DNA from: Flavobacterium commune
GTDB taxonomy: Bacteria; Bacteroidota; Bacteroidia; Flavobacteriales; Flavobacteriaceae
DNA length: 64,000 bases
Reading direction: 5' to 3'
Assembly: GCF_001857965.1 (NCBI RefSeq)
Contig: NZ_CP017774.1
Coordinates: forward strand, 1,550,001-1,614,000
The position numbers were made by a program, and so were the translations under genes. Below are positions 1 to 8,425 of the stretch, piece after piece (positions within the stretch are counted from its first letter, which is position 1; each line of letters opens with the position of its first letter). The notes below the pieces were generated by a model that made no database searches, was not told the origin of the DNA, and saw only the letters and a list, made by a program, of their open reading frames with translations.

Positions 1-95
1 TAGGAAGCGGAATTAAAGAATTCAAAAACGCTGCAAAAGAAGACCAAAAACCAGCTGATAAAAAAGAAGAAAAAAGCGAAGAAGAGACTAAATAA
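1..95 (+). CDS. tatA: Twin-arginine translocase subunit TatA/TatE, C-terminal end (partial)
   Basis: Only the last 30 codons lie in the window (reading from base 3 to the TAA at 93-95). They read GSGIKEFKNAAKEDQKPADK followed by a Lys/Glu-rich tail. A G-x-G-I-K-E-F-K-x-A stretch is the end of the amphipathic helix of TatA, which forms the pore of the Sec-independent Tat translocase in the inner membrane; the charged tail is the usual cytoplasmic end. The N-terminal membrane helix is outside the window, so TatA cannot be separated from TatE here. Confidence 0.8.
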   Translation, partial: GSGIKEFKNAAKEDQKPADKKEEKSEEETK

Positions 96-112
96 AAAAT
101 TTTGTTTTTTAT

Positions 113-160
113 TAAAAATCCCAAAATCTGATTATAGTAATTAGATTTTGGGATTTTTTA
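113..160. terminator. Bidirectional terminator between tatA and tex
   Basis: A 15-bp inverted repeat (AAAATCCCAAAATCT at 115-129 and its complement at 143-157) is flanked by A- and T-runs on either side. It lies between two convergent genes and can serve both. Confidence 0.8.
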
Positions 161-171
161 TTTTTGAGATT

Positions 172-2295
172 TTACAAAACCATCGATAGCTGAATACGCT
201 TTCTGTCCTCATCCACCTCGGTCACTTTTACCTGAACCTGTTGATGCAATTTGACCACTTCATTAACATCGCTTACAAAGCCTGCTTTAAGCTGAGAAAT
301 GTGAACTAAGCCGCTTTCTTTGATACCCAAATCAACAAAACAACCAAAATTGGTAATGTTATTGACAATTCCGTTCAAAATCATGCCTGTTTTCAAATCT
401 TTTATCGTTTTTACATTCGGGTCAAATTCGAATACTTTAGCAGCTTTTCTTGGATCCAATCCTGGTTTTTCCAACTCCTTAATGATGTCTTTTAAAGTCA
501 ATAAACCAATCTCAGACGTAATATAATTTTCAGCTTTAATAAGTGCTGTTTTTTCTTTATTTCCAATCAAATCAGTTACTTTTAACTTTAAATCTTTAGC
601 CATTTTTTCCACAATCGGGTAGGCTTCCGGATGTACCGCCGAATTATCCAATGGATTTTTTCCGTCTTTTATTCGAATAAAAGCCACACCTTGCTGATAC
701 GCTTTTTCGCCCAATCGGGGTACTTTTTTCAATTGTTTTCTATCTTCAAATGGTCCGTTTTCAGAACGGTAATTGACAATATTTTCGGCCAGCTTCTCTC
801 CTATTCCACTCACATAACTCAACAAATGTTTACTCGCTGTATTGATATTTACTCCAACAGAATTCACGCAACGAACAACTGTAGTATCTAATTCTTCTTT
901 CAATTTTGTTTGATCCACATCATGTTGATACTGACCTACGCCAATCGCTTTTGGGTCAATTTTTACCAATTCGGCCAAAGGATCACTCAATCTTCTCCCA
1001 ATAGAAACCGAACCACGAACTGTCACATCATAATTTGGAAACTCCTCACGGGCAATTTTAGAAGCCGAATACACCGAAGCTCCAGCCTCGGAAACCACAA
1101 AAACCTGAACTGGTTTATCGAAAGCAATTTTCTTAATAAAGAACTCTGTTTCGCGGGAAGCCGTTCCGTTTCCAATTGAAATTGCTTCTATATTATAAGC
1201 ATTCACCATCGAACGAATTTTTTTCATCGCCATCGCGCTTTCATTTTGTGGTGCGTGTGGATAAATGGTTTCGTTGTACAACAAATCGCCTTTTTCATCC
1301 AGACAAACCACTTTACAACCACTTCTAAATCCGGGGTCAATGGCTAAAATACGTTTTTCACCCAATGGCGGTGCCAACAATAATTGTCCTAAATTATTAG
1401 CAAAAACCTGAATAGAATTGGCATCAGCCTTGGCTTTGGCTTCCTGTAAAGTTTCATTTGAAATAGCAGGATTCAACAATCTTTTATAACTGTCTTCAAT
1501 GGCTAATTGAACATGTGGTGTAGTAGTATTTTGCCCTTTTAAAACCAATTCGTCAATGATATCATAAGCTTCATCAATATCCACTTCGACTTTAAACTTG
1601 ATAAAACCTTCATTTTCGGCACGAAGCATTGCTAATAAACGGTGTGAAGGCGCTTTTGTCAAGGGTTCTGACCAATCGAAATATTGATTGAATTTTTGAG
1701 CGTCTGCTTCGTCTTTTTTTGTTTTTACCACTTTTGTAGTAATGGTAGCTTTGCGTTGAAAAAGTCTTCGCAACTGTTTTCTAACAAAAATATTTTCGTT
1801 AATCCATTCAGCAATAATGTCTCGTGCGCCTTGTAAAGCTGCATCTTCATTAATCACATTGTCATTCAAATATTTCGTTGCCAGAAAATCAACATCATCA
1901 TTGTTTTGCGCCATGATGATTTTCGCCAAAGGCTCCAAACCATTTTCACGGGCAACATCAGCCTTAGTTTTTTTCTTCTTTTTGAACGGCAGATAAAAAT
2001 CTTCCAGTTCCTGTAAATCAAAACTTTGTTGTATTTTTTTATCTAATTCCGGCGTCAATCCGTTTTGCTCTTCGATTGATTTCAAAATCGCTTCTTTGCG
2101 TTTTACAATCGCTTCGTATTCTTTTTGAAGTTTAGCAATTTGTTCAATTTGTACTTCATCCAGATTTCCTGTAGTGTCTTTTCTATAACGGGAAATAAAA
2201 GGAACTGTACAATCTTCCTGTAATAACTGAATGGTATTTTTAATATTTATAGCTGCTGTAGCAACTGATTTTGATATGAATTCTATATTAGTCAT
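172..2295 (-). CDS. tex: Tex-like RNA-binding transcription accessory protein
   Basis: The 707-residue protein has the full Tex architecture. An N-terminal helical region is followed by the YqgF/RNase H-like fold starting at RILAIDPGFRSGCKVV (about residues 318-333). Next come helix-hairpin-helix repeats (SYVSGIGEKLAENIV, KVPRLGEKAYQQ) and a C-terminal S1 domain (GMILNGIVNNITNFGCFVDL to the end). Tex is a cytoplasmic nucleic-acid-binding protein thought to affect transcription or RNA metabolism. Length is in the family range (about 700-780). It is convergent with tatA and stands alone; the ATG at 2295 is preceded by a 53-bp gap to a divergent DUF1294 gene. Confidence 0.93.
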   Translation of the reverse strand: MTNIEFISKSVATAAINIKNTIQLLQEDCTVPFISRYRKDTTGNLDEVQIEQIAKLQKEYEAIVKRKEAILKSIEEQNGLTPELDKKIQQSFDLQELEDFYLPFKKKKKTKADVARENGLEPLAKIIMAQNNDDVDFLATKYLNDNVINEDAALQGARDIIAEWINENIFVRKQLRRLFQRKATITTKVVKTKKDEADAQKFNQYFDWSEPLTKAPSHRLLAMLRAENEGFIKFKVEVDIDEAYDIIDELVLKGQNTTTPHVQLAIEDSYKRLLNPAISNETLQEAKAKADANSIQVFANNLGQLLLAPPLGEKRILAIDPGFRSGCKVVCLDEKGDLLYNETIYPHAPQNESAMAMKKIRSMVNAYNIEAISIGNGTASRETEFFIKKIAFDKPVQVFVVSEAGASVYSASKIAREEFPNYDVTVRGSVSIGRRLSDPLAELVKIDPKAIGVGQYQHDVDQTKLKEELDTTVVRCVNSVGVNINTASKHLLSYVSGIGEKLAENIVNYRSENGPFEDRKQLKKVPRLGEKAYQQGVAFIRIKDGKNPLDNSAVHPEAYPIVEKMAKDLKLKVTDLIGNKEKTALIKAENYITSEIGLLTLKDIIKELEKPGLDPRKAAKVFEFDPNVKTIKDLKTGMILNGIVNNITNFGCFVDLGIKESGLVHISQLKAGFVSDVNEVVKLHQQVQVKVTEVDEDRKRIQLSMVL

Positions 2296-2348
2296 TGGTA
2301 TATTTTTCTATTGGCTAAAATAATATCTTTGATTTTAATTTAATCCAA

Positions 2349-2633
2349 ATGGATATTTTATTCTATTTCTTTTTGACAATAAATGTTATCGCTTTCTTAA
2401 TCACTGGCTATGACAAGCAATTAGCCATTCAACAAAAAAGAAGAATTTCTGAACGAATGCTTCTTAATTTTGCATTTATTGGCGGAACAATTGGTTCAGG
2501 ATTAGCCATGCTCCTATTCAGACACAAAACCAATAAAATTCGTTATTTATGGAAGTTTTGGGTTATTATTTTTATCCAAATTATATTGATTTATCTGGGC
2601 TATCATTTTAAAATTTTAACTAATAAAATCTAA
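2349..2633 (+). CDS. DUF1294 family small membrane protein
   Basis: The 94-residue protein has the DUF1294 pattern: a first membrane helix (residues 3-20), then GYDKQLAIQQKRRISE, an LLNFAFIGGTIGSGLAMLLF helix, an FRHKTNK loop and a last helix (68-86). The Y-D-K, R-I-S-E, G-G-x-x-G and H-K-T positions are the conserved ones of the family. The function is unknown; it sits in the inner membrane. It is divergent from tex and monocistronic, followed by a palindrome. Confidence 0.85.
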   Translation: MDILFYFFLTINVIAFLITGYDKQLAIQQKRRISERMLLNFAFIGGTIGSGLAMLLFRHKTNKIRYLWKFWVIIFIQIILIYLGYHFKILTNKI

Positions 2634-2715
2634 ATAATTACTTTTATTAATCACTTCAAAATTTGCGTCTCTTAAAAAGATAAATACACTAAAAAACGTT
2701 AATTCCGTCAGTACG

Positions 2716-2743
2716 TTGACTGAATTAATGTAAATTCAGTCAA
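2716..2743. repeat. Perfect 11-bp inverted repeat after the DUF1294 gene
   Basis: TTGACTGAATT and its exact complement are separated by six bases. There is no strong T-run on the + side, so this is either a weak terminator for the DUF1294 gene or a regulatory palindrome. Confidence 0.5.
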
Positions 2744-2751
2744 TAGAAAAT

Positions 2752-2779
2752 AAAAAAGCCCGGTGAATTACCGAGCTTA
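2752..2779 (-). terminator. Rho-independent terminator of rpiB
   Basis: Read on the minus strand, AAGCTCGGT and ACCGGGCTT-like arms (one mismatch) close a short loop and are followed by six T residues. It lies about 35 bp after the rpiB stop codon. Confidence 0.75.
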
Positions 2780-2813
2780 ACTATTTATTTTGGTGCGTAG
2801 CACCGCGAAAATT

Positions 2814-3245
2814 TTATTTACAAGAAATTTTATCTACTCTGTTTTGGTGTCTTCCACCTTCAAATTCTGTAGTTAAAAAAGTATCAACAATTTCAATAGC
2901 TTGTTCAATTGAAGTATAACGCGCCGGAATACTCACAATATTAGCATCATTATGCAAACGTGTTAAATAAGCAATTTCTTTAGTCCAACACAAACCTGCT
3001 CTTACACCTGCATGTTTATTAACAGTCATGGCAATTCCATTACCGCTTCCGCAAATTACAATTCCGTAATCGGCTTTTCCTTCTTCAACATCTGAAGCAA
3101 CAGGATGTCCAAAATCAGGATAATCAACAGAAGCTGCTGTATCTGTTCCGTAATTGGTTACTTGATGTCCTTTTGATTCTAAATATTGAACAATTGCTTT
3201 TTTATATTCTGGTCCAGCGTGATCATTTCCAATTGAAATCTTCAT
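2814..3245 (-). CDS. rpiB: Ribose-5-phosphate isomerase B
   Basis: The 143-residue protein interconverts ribose 5-phosphate and ribulose 5-phosphate in the non-oxidative pentose phosphate pathway. It begins MKISIGNDHAGPEYKKAIV, the typical RpiB phosphate-binding start. It carries the active-site cysteine region VICGSGNGIAMTVNKHAGVRA (about residues 63-83) and the later LHNDANIVSIPAR segment. Length matches the family (about 145-150). It is the last gene before a long AT-rich gene-free stretch and has its own terminator. RpiB versus other LacA/RpiB members (for example allose or galactose isomerases) cannot be excluded from sequence alone, but no sugar operon surrounds it. Confidence 0.9.
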   Translation of the reverse strand: MKISIGNDHAGPEYKKAIVQYLESKGHQVTNYGTDTAASVDYPDFGHPVASDVEEGKADYGIVICGSGNGIAMTVNKHAGVRAGLCWTKEIAYLTRLHNDANIVSIPARYTSIEQAIEIVDTFLTTEFEGGRHQNRVDKISCK

Positions 3246-3908
3246 TTTATATCTATTTAATTTTCTGCAAATTTACCAAAACAATTTGTATTTCTTTTTT
3301 AAAAAAATGTAAAAAGCTATATCTCCTTTTATTTTATAATTATCAGATAACTAATAGGATAGGAGTTTATTAACACTTATAATAATTTATAAAACATTGA
3401 AAATCAATTAGTATTCTATAATTAATTTGTTAATTTTTTACATTGTTAATAGCAATTCATAATTGATTGATTTTCAGTTAACCTTAATTTAACATCTTTT
3501 GTTAATAAGTTGAGATAGAAAATTAGAAGTTTTTTTTGGTTGTATCGAAAAAAAATCTAATCCAAAATTGGAATTTAATAACCTAAAAAAGTTTGAATGA
3601 TTTTTAGAAAAGTTATAAACAGAAAAAACTAGTTTATTAATACAATTTCAAAAATTACTTATTTACATTTTAAAATGATTTTAGGTTATCAACGGTTGTT
3701 AACTAAATTTTAAAAAGACTTTGAAACTAAATATTTAGCTAAATATAACTATGTTAATAAGTCTTTATAACATGGTAAAACTTCATTTAGAAACAATTTC
3801 TAAAAAAATTATTGCGACTATTAACACGCTATAATAACAAACAATAATTTAATTAATTTAAAATTTTCTTTTTTATAATATTAATATATGTTGACAACTT
3901 TGAAAAGA
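3246..3908. other. Gene-free AT-rich stretch with DnaA-box-like 9-mers (candidate oriC)
   Basis: No coding region is seen in these 663 bases, which are strikingly AT-rich. They contain TTATTAACA three times (3367-3375 on +, 3500-3508 and 3752-3760 on -), CTATTAACA twice (3444-3452 on -, 3818-3826 on +), TTATAAACA at 3613 and TTATCAACG at 3686. These resemble the DnaA box TTATnCACA with one or two changes. Genes to the right run mostly on + for the next 19 kb, and parS-like sites lie 16-18 kb away. This fits a replication origin, but no dnaA, dnaN or gyrB gene is visible, so the call is an inference. Confidence 0.45.
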
Positions 3909-4148
3909 TTAAACAATTTTTAAATTGTTATTGTATTTCATTTCCTGAAGAATTGCTTTTACAGTTTCAAAATCGTTAGGATGAATTTTAAGTTTGATTC
4001 CGCCCAATGCTGTTGAATACATTGGAGCGATGGATGACATGATTTCGTTTTCAAAGTAATATTGCAGACCTTCCTGATCTAATCGGTGTTTCAGGATTTC
4101 GATTTCGTGAATGTAATTAAAAGTGGCAATGGTGATAAAAGTTTCCAT
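3909..4148 (-). CDS. DUF2007 domain protein (putative signal transducing protein family)
   Basis: The 79-residue soluble protein starts METFITIATFNYIHEIEILK, has a central region L-D-Q-E-G-L-x-Y-Y-F-E-N-E, and ends with a helix LKIHPNDFETVKAILQEM. This is the DUF2007 pattern (PF09413), a small alpha/beta fold of unknown role. It is divergent from rnr, with a 117-bp gap, and its 3' end borders the candidate origin. Confidence 0.75.
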   Translation of the reverse strand: METFITIATFNYIHEIEILKHRLDQEGLQYYFENEIMSSIAPMYSTALGGIKLKIHPNDFETVKAILQEMKYNNNLKIV

Positions 4149-4265
4149 ATCTAATTTTTTACAAAGTTGAAACGATTGCTAATGCGTTATATTTTCTTTA
4201 AAACTGTTCTTATATTCTTTTAACTGTTAACTATTTCGTAATTTTCGACTTTTAAGAAAAGACGT

Positions 4266-6446
4266 ATGGGAAAAAGATTAAGAAAGCCTGCTAAGAAAGA
4301 GAAAAGTTTCTCAGATAAAATTATAAAAATATTATCGAATAGTGCTAATAAAGCCTTTAATTATAAGCAGATAGCAGCAAAATTAGAAGTAGATGATACT
4401 CAAAGCAGAAATCAAATTATAAAGGATTTGAAAATTCTTGCAGCCGAAAAGAAAATTATAGAATCCGAACCTGGAAAATATTTAATCAAAGCGGTAAGTC
4501 AGGATTATTATGAGGGAACCATAGATATGACTAGTCGTAAAACGGCTTATTTTATTTGTGAAGATTTTGAAGAAGATGTTTTTATACCAACGAATAATTT
4601 GAATCGTGCTTTAGATAAAGATAAGGTAAGCGTTTATGTTTATAATCGTAGAAAGGGAAGACGCGCTGAAGGTGAGGTTATTAAAGTTTTAGAAAGACAT
4701 AAAACGGATTTTGTAGGAGTAATTGATATTCAAAAGAACTTTGCTTTTGTATCGACTGCTAATCCAAAAATGTATACTGATATTTTTATTCCAAAAGATA
4801 ATTTAGGAGAGGCTCAAAATGGGGATGTGGTATTGGTTCATATCGAAGATTGGCCTAAAAGAGCCGATAGTCCTTTTGGAAAAGTAACAAAAGTTTTAGG
4901 AAGACCAGGAGAACATGATACTGAAATTCATGCTATTTTGGCCGAATATGGTTTACCTGCCGAATTTCCAATTGAGGTAGAAACTTATGCTCAAAAAATA
5001 GATACTTCAATATCTGAAGTTGAAATTGCCAAGCGTCGCGATATGCGTGATACTTTGACTTTTACCATTGATCCAAAAGATGCAAAGGATTTTGATGATG
5101 CACTTTCTTTCAAAAAACTGGAAAATGGAAATTACGAAATAGGTATACATATTGCCGATGTTTCGCATTATTTGGAAGAAGGAACCATCTTAGATGATGA
5201 AGCTTATCAAAGAGCGACTTCGGTTTATTTGGTAGATAGGGTAGTACCAATGTTACCAGAAGTTTTATCAAATTTTGCCTGTTCATTACGTCCACAAGAA
5301 GAAAAATATACGTTTTCGGCAGTATTTGAAATTACCGAAAAATGTCAGGTGGTGAATCAATGGTTTGGACGAACAGTAATCTATTCGGATCAACGATTTG
5401 CTTACGAAGAAGCACAATACATCATAGAAACGAAAGACGATGTTATTCCGGCTGAAATTTCGTTAACGGGTACTTCTTATAAAGTTGCTCCAGAAATTGT
5501 CTCAGCAACGCTTAAATTAGACGAATTAGCTAAAATTTTCCGTAAAAAGAGAATGAATGATGGTGCTATTTCATTTGATAAGGTTGAAGTAAAATTTAAT
5601 TTGGATGCCGATGGTGAACCGGAAGGTGTTTATTTTAAAATAGCTAAAGATGCCAATCATCTGATTGAAGAATTCATGCTTTTAGCCAATAAAAAAGTGG
5701 CGGAATACATTGGAAAACAAAAGAAAACCTTTGTTTATAGAATTCACGATGAACCAAATGAAGATAAATTAATAGCGATGCAAACCGTAATTGCTAAGTT
5801 TGGTTATAAACTTGATTTCCGTAATCCAGGTGATATTTCAAAATCGTTGAATAAATTAATGGAAGATGTAAGTGGTAAAAAAGAACAGAATCTTATTGAT
5901 ACACTGGCAATTCGTTCAATGAGTAAAGCCAAATATTCTACGGATAATATTGGACATTACGGATTAGCTTTTGATTATTATTCTCATTTTACTTCGCCTA
6001 TTCGTCGTTATCCTGACGTTATGGTGCATCGTTTATTACAATTTTATTTAGACGGAGGAAAATCGGCTGATGAAGAATTATTTGAAACTAAATGTTTGCA
6101 TTGTTCCACCATGGAAGGTTTAGCAACTAACGCTGAAAGAGATTCTATTAAATACATGCAGGTAAAATACATGCAAGATCATCAGGATCAGGAATTTTTG
6201 GGAGTTATTTCGGGTGTAACCGAGTGGGGAATTTATGTTGAAATTGTAGAAAATAAATGCGAAGGTATGGTCCGAATTAGAGACATAAAAGAAGATTATT
6301 ACACATTCGATGAGAAACAATATGCTTTGGTTGGAGCAACTTCAAATAAATTATTACAATTAGGAGACGAAATTTACGTTAAAGTTAAAAATGCCGATTT
6401 AGTTAAAAAACAATTGGATTTTAATTTTTTAAGAAGATCAGAATAA
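4266..6446 (+). CDS. rnr: Ribonuclease R
   Basis: The 726-residue 3'-5' exoribonuclease degrades structured RNA in the cytoplasm. In order it shows an N-terminal winged-helix-like region (residues 12-75), cold-shock/OB domains (about 80-220), the RNB catalytic domain, and a C-terminal S1 domain (EFLGVISGVTEWGIYVEIVE, about 640-720). The RNB metal-binding aspartates are in TIDPKDAKDFDDALSF (about 268-283), and the later FAYYSHFTSPIRRYPD-like segment (YYSHFTSPIRRYPDVMVHRL) is present. Size and domains match RNase R rather than RNase II. A head-GIN gene starts 11 bp after its stop, suggesting co-transcription. Confidence 0.95.
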   Translation: MGKRLRKPAKKEKSFSDKIIKILSNSANKAFNYKQIAAKLEVDDTQSRNQIIKDLKILAAEKKIIESEPGKYLIKAVSQDYYEGTIDMTSRKTAYFICEDFEEDVFIPTNNLNRALDKDKVSVYVYNRRKGRRAEGEVIKVLERHKTDFVGVIDIQKNFAFVSTANPKMYTDIFIPKDNLGEAQNGDVVLVHIEDWPKRADSPFGKVTKVLGRPGEHDTEIHAILAEYGLPAEFPIEVETYAQKIDTSISEVEIAKRRDMRDTLTFTIDPKDAKDFDDALSFKKLENGNYEIGIHIADVSHYLEEGTILDDEAYQRATSVYLVDRVVPMLPEVLSNFACSLRPQEEKYTFSAVFEITEKCQVVNQWFGRTVIYSDQRFAYEEAQYIIETKDDVIPAEISLTGTSYKVAPEIVSATLKLDELAKIFRKKRMNDGAISFDKVEVKFNLDADGEPEGVYFKIAKDANHLIEEFMLLANKKVAEYIGKQKKTFVYRIHDEPNEDKLIAMQTVIAKFGYKLDFRNPGDISKSLNKLMEDVSGKKEQNLIDTLAIRSMSKAKYSTDNIGHYGLAFDYYSHFTSPIRRYPDVMVHRLLQFYLDGGKSADEELFETKCLHCSTMEGLATNAERDSIKYMQVKYMQDHQDQEFLGVISGVTEWGIYVEIVENKCEGMVRIRDIKEDYYTFDEKQYALVGATSNKLLQLGDEIYVKVKNADLVKKQLDFNFLRRSE

Positions 6447-6457
6447 AAAGTAAATTA

Positions 6458-7138
6458 ATGAAAATGAAAATGAAAAAAGTATTTTTAGTAGCAATTGCAA
6501 TTGTATCACAGGCAACATTTGCGCAAGTAACAAAAAAATTAGGTGAGTTTAACAGTTTAAAAGTATTTGACAAACTCACAGTAAAATTAATAGCTTCAAA
6601 TGAAAATAAGGCAGTTATTAGTGGTGACAAAGAAAAAGAAGTAGAAGTTGTGAATAACAACGGGGAATTAAAACTAAGAATGCCATTGAAACAAATGCTA
6701 TCAGGTGATGCTGTTACAATTAAATTATATTATAAAAACATAGATGAAATTTCAGCAACTGAGGGTTCATCTGTTTCCAGTGATGCGGTTTTTAAACAAA
6801 CTATTTTTGATTTAAGCGTTAAAGAAGGGGCTAAAATTAATTTAAAAGTTGATGCTCAAAAAGTAAATGTAAAAGCAGTTACCGGAGGAATTATCGAATT
6901 GAGTGGTGAAGCAGTGAATCAAGATGTAATTATCATGTCAGGTGGTGTGTTAAAATCTAAAAATTTACATACTTCGCAAACTACTGTAAGTCTCTCAGCT
7001 GGAGGAAATGCCGAGATAAATGCAAGCACTTTAGTAGATGCTAAAGTAAAAGCAGGAGGGACTGTTTCTATCTACGGAAAACCAAAACAAATTAATCAGG
7101 AAACAATTTTAGGAGGAAAAATTGAAGAAAAAGAATAA
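6458..7138 (+). CDS. Exported head-GIN (DUF2807) domain protein
   Basis: The 226-residue protein has a signal peptide (MKMKMKKVFLVAIAIVSQAT, cleavage near TFAQ). It then has a repetitive beta-rich body with patterns such as LRMPLKQ, IKLYYKNIDEISATEGSSV and GGNAEINASTLVDAKVKAGG, matching the adhesin-like DUF2807 (PF10988) beta-helix. It is probably periplasmic or on the outer face of the outer membrane; the biochemical role is unknown. Several in-frame ATG codons sit at the start (6458, 6464, 6470), so the exact start is uncertain. It lies close behind rnr. Confidence 0.8.
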   Translation: MKMKMKKVFLVAIAIVSQATFAQVTKKLGEFNSLKVFDKLTVKLIASNENKAVISGDKEKEVEVVNNNGELKLRMPLKQMLSGDAVTIKLYYKNIDEISATEGSSVSSDAVFKQTIFDLSVKEGAKINLKVDAQKVNVKAVTGGIIELSGEAVNQDVIIMSGGVLKSKNLHTSQTTVSLSAGGNAEINASTLVDAKVKAGGTVSIYGKPKQINQETILGGKIEEKE

Positions 7139-7177
7139 AAAAAATGTATTTTTATTCTTTAATAAATTCTAAAATTA

Positions 7178-7855
7178 ATGATTAATGATATTTTATCAGG
7201 GATTCCTTGGGGAATTTTCCTGAGTTTTATGATTGGTCCTGTTTTTTTTATTTTATTGGAAACCAGTATTATAAAAGGATTCAGGGCCGCTCTTTTTTTT
7301 GATTTAGGAGTAGTTTCGGGTGATATTATTTTTATTGCCATTGCTTATTTGGGTAGTTTTAGATTGATTCAAAGTTTAAAAGATAAGCCCGCACTTTTCA
7401 TTTTTGGAGGTATTGTAATGCTCGCTTATGGAGTGATTTCCTATATAGGTTTACACAAAGAAAAGCGAATTAATACCAAGCAAATTGATAAGGAAATCAT
7501 AAAAAAAGACTATTTAGGTTTGTTTATAAAAGGTCTTTTTTTGAATGTTATTAACATTGGGGTTTTAGGATTTTGGTTGGCTGTAATTATTTCTGTAGGT
7601 CCTAAATTAGATATGCAAACCTCAAGAATGATCACTTTTTTTAGTACCGTAATTATCACTTATTTGTTAGTTGATTGTATTAAAATTTTACTAGCTAAAC
7701 AATTACAATCTAAAATGACACCTTCAAATATTTTGAGAATTAAAAAAGGAATCAGTATTGTTTTGATGGTTTTTGGGATTGTTTTAATGGTTCAAGGTTG
7801 GTTTCCAAAAGAAAAAGAAATGGTTAAACAAGCCTTTGAAAATATCGAGAAGTAA
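7178..7855 (+). CDS. LysE family translocator (amino-acid or small-solute exporter)
   Basis: The 225-residue integral membrane protein has about six helices. It begins INDILSGIPWGIFLSFMIGP, the LysE/RhtB-type start with a conserved PGP/GP-like motif in helix 1, followed by the second helix containing GFRAALFFDLGVVSGDIIFI. Family members export amino acids such as lysine, threonine or homoserine; the substrate here is unknown. It is 39 bp after the head-GIN gene on the same strand and is followed by a strong terminator. Confidence 0.85.
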   Translation: MINDILSGIPWGIFLSFMIGPVFFILLETSIIKGFRAALFFDLGVVSGDIIFIAIAYLGSFRLIQSLKDKPALFIFGGIVMLAYGVISYIGLHKEKRINTKQIDKEIIKKDYLGLFIKGLFLNVINIGVLGFWLAVIISVGPKLDMQTSRMITFFSTVIITYLLVDCIKILLAKQLQSKMTPSNILRIKKGISIVLMVFGIVLMVQGWFPKEKEMVKQAFENIEK

Positions 7856-7860
7856 TATTT

Positions 7861-7888
7861 AAACCGCTTAATTCAAGCGGTTTTTTTG
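7861..7888 (+). terminator. Rho-independent terminator after the LysE gene
   Basis: AAACCGCTT and AAGCGGTTT form a 9-bp stem with a 5-nt loop, followed by seven T residues. Confidence 0.9.
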
Positions 7889-7890
7889 TG

Positions 7891-8013
7891 TTTAGTCATT
7901 GCGAGCGTTAGCGTGGCAATCACACTAAACTATTTCTGAACAGAATTCTATGTTAAAATAAAAACTTTATAGAGTTACTAAATGAGATTGCTTCGTTCCT
8001 CGCAATGACTAAA
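7891..8013. repeat. REP-like long inverted repeat with GTCATTGCGAG ends
   Basis: TTTAGTCATTGCGAG (7891-7905) and its exact complement (7999-8013) bound a 123-bp element. The inner edge of the right arm (7984-8009) is identical over 26 bp, inverted, to bases 35053-35078 elsewhere in the window. GTCATTGCGAGG...GCAATCTC units are a dispersed intergenic family; REP-type elements of this sort are moved by Y1 transposases. Confidence 0.75.
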
Positions 8014-8023
8014 TAAAAGGCAT

Positions 8024-8248
8024 AAAAAAAAGAGATACAAAAATGTATCTCTTCTTGAGGCATCTCCCGATAGCAATCGGGACGGATTCGAACCTATGTT
8101 TTAATTAATTTTTTCTAAAAATTAGATATAAAAAAACTTTAAATTTCTTTATAGATTCTAAAGTAATCGTCTGGATTTGAACCTAAACTTTAGCTAATTT
8201 TTCTTAAAAATTAAACATAAAAAAAACCTCTAAATTACTTTAGAGGTT
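8024..8248 (-). repeat. Tandem decayed tRNA 3'-end + terminator units downstream of tRNA-Cys
   Basis: On the minus strand, two broken copies of a tRNA T-arm follow the intact tRNA-Cys: GGTTCAAATCCAGACGATTAC (8163-8183) and GGTTCGAATCCG...GATGCCTC (8057-8094). Each is followed by a hairpin: 8223-8248 with T-run (intact tRNA terminator), a weak one near 8130-8165, and a strong one at 8024-8054. The spacer around 8099-8136 is repeated at 8189-8227 (period about 90 bp). In the distal copy the palindrome TCCCGATAGCAATCGGGA (8065-8082) has been inserted into the acceptor/T-stem junction. Confidence 0.7.
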
Positions 8249-8252
8249 TCTG

Positions 8253-8323
8253 AGGCATCGTCCGGATTCGAACCGGAGTAGGAGCTTTTGCAGAGCCCAG
8301 CCTAGCCGCTCGGCCACGACGCC
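8253..8323 (-). tRNA. tRNA-Cys (GCA)
   Basis: The minus strand folds as a 71-nt tRNA. The acceptor stem is GGCGTCG paired with CGATGCC (one G-T wobble), the D-arm is GCC...GGC, and the anticodon stem GGGCT/AGCTC holds loop CTGCAAA with anticodon GCA. The T-arm is TCCGG-TTCGAAT-CCGGA and the discriminator base is T. No CCA is encoded. A terminator stem (CCTCTAAAGTAATTTAGAGG) with a T-run follows directly. Confidence 0.95.
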
Positions 8324-8368
8324 ATTGTTTTAATGGACTGCAAAGGTAATATAAAAAACACAAAAAGC

Positions 8369-8425
8369 AAATCCCAAATTCCAAAATAATACAATTATGT
8401 ATTTTATTTAGAATTTGGGATTTTT
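8369..8425. terminator. Hairpin between folB and tRNA-Cys
   Basis: AAATCCCAAATTC (8369-8381) pairs with GAATTTGGGATTT (8411-8423), with a 29-nt AT-rich loop. It probably terminates folB transcription on the minus strand. Confidence 0.6.

Noticed and set aside
320..1179. Open frames on the + strand across tex
   Set aside because: They are antisense to a complete, domain-rich gene and show no protein family features.
8024..8248. Possible CRISPR-like array
   Set aside because: The repeats are long, diverged and tRNA-derived with terminators, not short identical direct repeats with unique spacers, and no cas gene is near.
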